From: Pseudomonadota bacterium
GTDB lineage: Bacteria; Campylobacterota; Campylobacteria; Campylobacterales; Campylobacteraceae
Length of the DNA stretch: 34,942 bases
NCBI GenBank assembly: GCA_002746565.1
Contig: PDPI01000012.1
Coordinates: 1 to 34,942 of the forward strand
Direction of reading: 5' to 3'
Shown: positions 32,630-34,942 of the stretch, in pieces
Numbering within the stretch: position 1 is the first letter of the stretch
Layout: the number at the start of each line of letters is the position of its first letter
Position numbers and translations under genes: made by a program
Notes under the pieces: generated by a model
Seen by the model: the letters and a program-made list of their open reading frames with translations, nothing else
Told to the model about the DNA's origin: nothing
Database searches by the model: none

Positions 32630-34942
32630 TTAAGCCCTTTCTATTCTACACAAACCACCCTTGGTTTCAGGGATTTGCGTTACTATATCATAACCATAAT
32701 TAGTTATCGTATTTGCACTTTCACCAACGGCATAAGGAACGGTTCCTTCTGGATATTTGTGAACTAAACTCTTACCCTCAAAAAATCCAGCAAAGTGGAA
32801 TGGTAAAAATATCCTATCTTCACTAACACTATAAGAATATCTTGCCTTAACCTTGATCTTGGTGCCCTCTGGAGAATGAATCCACATCATAGCACCATCT
32901 CTAATGCCGTGGCGTCCAGCTAGTCCTGGATGGATATCGCAGAACATTTCAGGGGTTAATTTAGCTAGATACTTACTAGCTCTATTTTCAACACCAGCTC
33001 CGTTCATATTTACAAGTCTTCCCGTAACTAGGTTCACAGGGAAATCTTTTGCCCAGTCTGACTTTGTTTGTCTTGAAATATATTGGGTATCAACTCTGTA
33101 GTGATTCTTCTTGTCTGCAAATGTTGGGTACTCTTTAACTAGATCAAGCCTTGGAGAGTGAAGGGGTTCTCTATGGAGTGGAATAGGATCAGCAAAGGTC
33201 CAAACCTTAGCCCTTGCCCTTGCATTTCCATAAGGAGCCATTTCCCTTTCCATACATTTTTCAGCTATGATGTTTGAAGTATCAACTTTCCAGTTTTTAC
33301 CTATCTTCGCCTTTTCTTCTTCGGTTAGAGTAATGCCTAAAACTTCTTCTATGTTTTTCTTTGTGATCTCAGGATAACCATCTGGATTTGCACTTCCCTT
33401 TGGAGCACTTCCCTTAGCAGCTAGTAAATCAAATCCGTCATGCTCTAAACCAAATCTATTTCTAAAGCCCATACCGCCATCGGTTACTTTTCTATTTATA
33501 TTATAAAGTATTGGGCTTCCGCAGTGGGTTTCTGTCCAACATGGCCATGGAAGTCCGTAATATTCACCGGCCATTTCTCCGTATCCTCTCATGGATACTT
33601 CATCAAACATATGCCAATTTTGCTGATGTTTTTTAAGTCTAGCAGCTGTCCAACCTGTTAATCCAATGGTTTTGATGATTCTTGCTATCTCATCGGTTGC
33701 ATCTTCGGGCCATTTAAATTCTTTTTTATTTTCCCTAACTAGCATTCCAGCGGTTAGTTCTTTGTAAAATCCTAACCTTTTAGCAAGTTCAAACATAATA
33801 TCTTGGTCAGTCTTGCTCTCATACATTGGCTCAACTACCTTATCTCTCCATTGGGCTGATCTATTTGTAGCTGTAACTGAACCACTTGTTTCAAACTGGG
33901 TTGCAGCAGGGAGAACATAAACATCATCTTGCTTATCAGTTAAGATGGCAGCTTCGTTTACGAAAGGATCTACTAAAACTAGCAATTCAAGATTGTCAAG
34001 TCCTTCTTTTACCTTCTTTTGTTGGGCGATAGAAGTGATACCATTTGCCATTACAAAAAGAGCTTTTAGGTTAGTTCCAGCGTTATGGATAGCGTCATTG
34101 CCATCTTTTCCACCTAAAACTCCAGCCCACCAACGAGCCAATGTAAAGCCTTTTTTATTCATCCAATCTTTTGACTTAAAACGTCCTTTTAACCACTCAT
34201 AATCCACATTCCACATTTTAGCAAAATACTTCCATGAGCCATCACTTAAACCATAATATCCAGGCAAGGTATGAGATAGACAACACATATCGGTAGCACC
34301 CTGAACATTGTCGTGTCCTCTTAGGATGTTTGTTCCGCCACCCTCAATTCCCATGTTTCCAAGGGCAAGTTGTAATATCGGAGCCATTCTTGTGTTGGAT
34401 GAGCCGTTATTGTGCTGGGTTAAACCCATAGCCCAGACTAAAGTTCCTGGTCTAGTTTGTGCGTAAACCTTTGTTATTTGAGTTATAAGATCAACACTAA
34501 CACCAGTTACATCAGCAACCTTTTCAACCGGCCAATTTTGGGCTTCTTTTATGATATCTTCGAAACCATAAACCCTATCTTCTATAAATTTCTTATCTTC
34601 CCATCCATTCTTTAAAATGATGTTTAACATACCATACATGAATGGAATATCAGTACCAGGTCTAATATGAGCATACAAATCCGCCTTAGCTGCGGTTTTT
34701 GTAAAACGAGGATCAACTACTATTAGTTGGGCATTATTTCTTTCTTTTGCCTTTAGAAAATGTTGAAAACCAACTGGGTGGTTTACCGCTGGGTTTGCAC
34801 CAAAAATTATAATCGCTTTAGAATTTTGGATATCTCCTAGGGAATTTGTCATAGCTCCATAACCCCATGTATTCGCCACACCGGCGACTGTTGAGCTGTG
34901 TCAAATTCTAGCTTGGTGATCTATGTTGTTGGTTCCAAACAT
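32630..34942 (-). CDS. fdhA: Formate dehydrogenase catalytic subunit FdhA, selenocysteine-containing (5' end outside window)
   Basis: The visible 770 residues are the C-terminal four-fifths of a molybdopterin oxidoreductase of roughly 930 residues. The frame is open to the right edge if the TGA at 34901-34903 is read as selenocysteine: GTNNIDHQARI-U-HSSTVAGVANTWG, the FdhA active site. Later landmarks are VVDPRFTKTAAKADLYAHIRPGTD, VWAMGLTQHNNGSSNTRM and the C-terminal molydopterin-binding domain from VTGRLVNMNGAG (about residue 630 of the visible part) to the end. The N-terminal Tat signal and first [4Fe-4S] site lie beyond the window. It oxidises formate to CO2 in the periplasm. With TupABC nearby the metal is probably tungsten, or either W or Mo. 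Confidence 0.95.
34873..34887 (-). promoter_or_regulatory. SECIS hairpin of fdhA
   Basis: On the minus strand TCGCC-GGTGT-GGCGA forms a perfect 5-bp stem with a GGU-containing loop. The stem begins 13 nt after the TGA. Bacterial SECIS elements for SelB lie just downstream of the UGA and carry GGU in the apical loop, so this fits well. Confidence 0.75.
34901..34903 (-). other. Selenocysteine UGA codon in fdhA
   Basis: An in-frame TGA sits exactly where FdhA enzymes have the Sec or Cys ligand of the metal, between ARI and HSSTVAG. The reading frame continues on both sides, so it is recoding and not a stop. The selA, selB, selC and selD genes are not in the window. Confidence 0.93.

Noticed and set aside
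34861..34942. TGA in fdhA as a true stop, making the gene broken
   Set aside because: The flanking residues match the FdhA Sec active site on both sides and a SECIS-like hairpin follows, so recoding is far more likely.
1..34942. CRISPR arrays, insertion sequences, prophage or tRNA-linked islands
   Set aside because: I saw no regular spacer repeats, transposase or integrase motifs, or tRNA genes; the only dispersed repeat is the short intergenic hairpin.

Overview
This AT-rich window looks like a chromosomal segment of a Campylobacterota bacterium, most likely Campylobacter or a close relative. The clues are the argG-rplI-hslV-hslU-era block, a cts-type transformation/type II secretion-like operon, pta-ackA, T-rich extended -10 promoters, and a selenocysteine formate dehydrogenase with TupABC. 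The species cannot be fixed from the sequence alone. I see no rRNA, tRNA, CRISPR array, prophage or insertion sequence.

Layout. 1-1433 (-) is a TolC-type outer-membrane channel gene cut by the window edge. 1669-4696 (+) is a five-gene ECF nickel/cobalt importer, nikKMLQO. 4693-8791 (-) holds, read from right to left, feoA, feoB, a small periplasmic protein, a 43-residue Cys-rich FeoB-associated membrane protein, a Spy/CpxP-like protein and a thiamine-binding-type protein. 9051-13502 (+) is a housekeeping operon: argininosuccinate synthase, ribosomal protein L9, the HslVU protease and the Era GTPase. 13554-22144 (+) is an eight-gene machine for DNA uptake or type IV pilus/type II secretion. 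Its order matches mshI-J-K-L-M-N-E-G, with ctsD, ctsP, ctsX, ctsE and ctsF equivalents. 22242-24981 (+) is pta-ackA, the acetate pathway. 25104-34942 (-) is a compact cluster read from right to left: fdhA (5' end outside the window), fdhB, fdhC, fdhD, a ModE-type regulator, a divergent NifS-like PLP protein, moeA and tupABC.

How it fits together. Much of the window deals with metals and cofactors: Ni/Co uptake, Fe(II) uptake, and a nearly continuous unit that encodes formate dehydrogenase together with its sulfuration factor, metal regulator, metal-insertion enzyme and tungstate importer. The most unusual observations are: (i) the NifS-like protein in the fdh unit, which keeps the PLP lysine and a cysteine but seems to have lost other family residues; (ii) three secreted proteins of the nik and feo operons that are all predicted to mature with histidine as residue 1, two of them sharing a GH motif; (iii) an intergenic hairpin repeat with compensatory base changes, found in both divergent promoter regions that drive the metal operons; and (iv) the one-to-one match of the competence operon with the MSHA pilus gene order.
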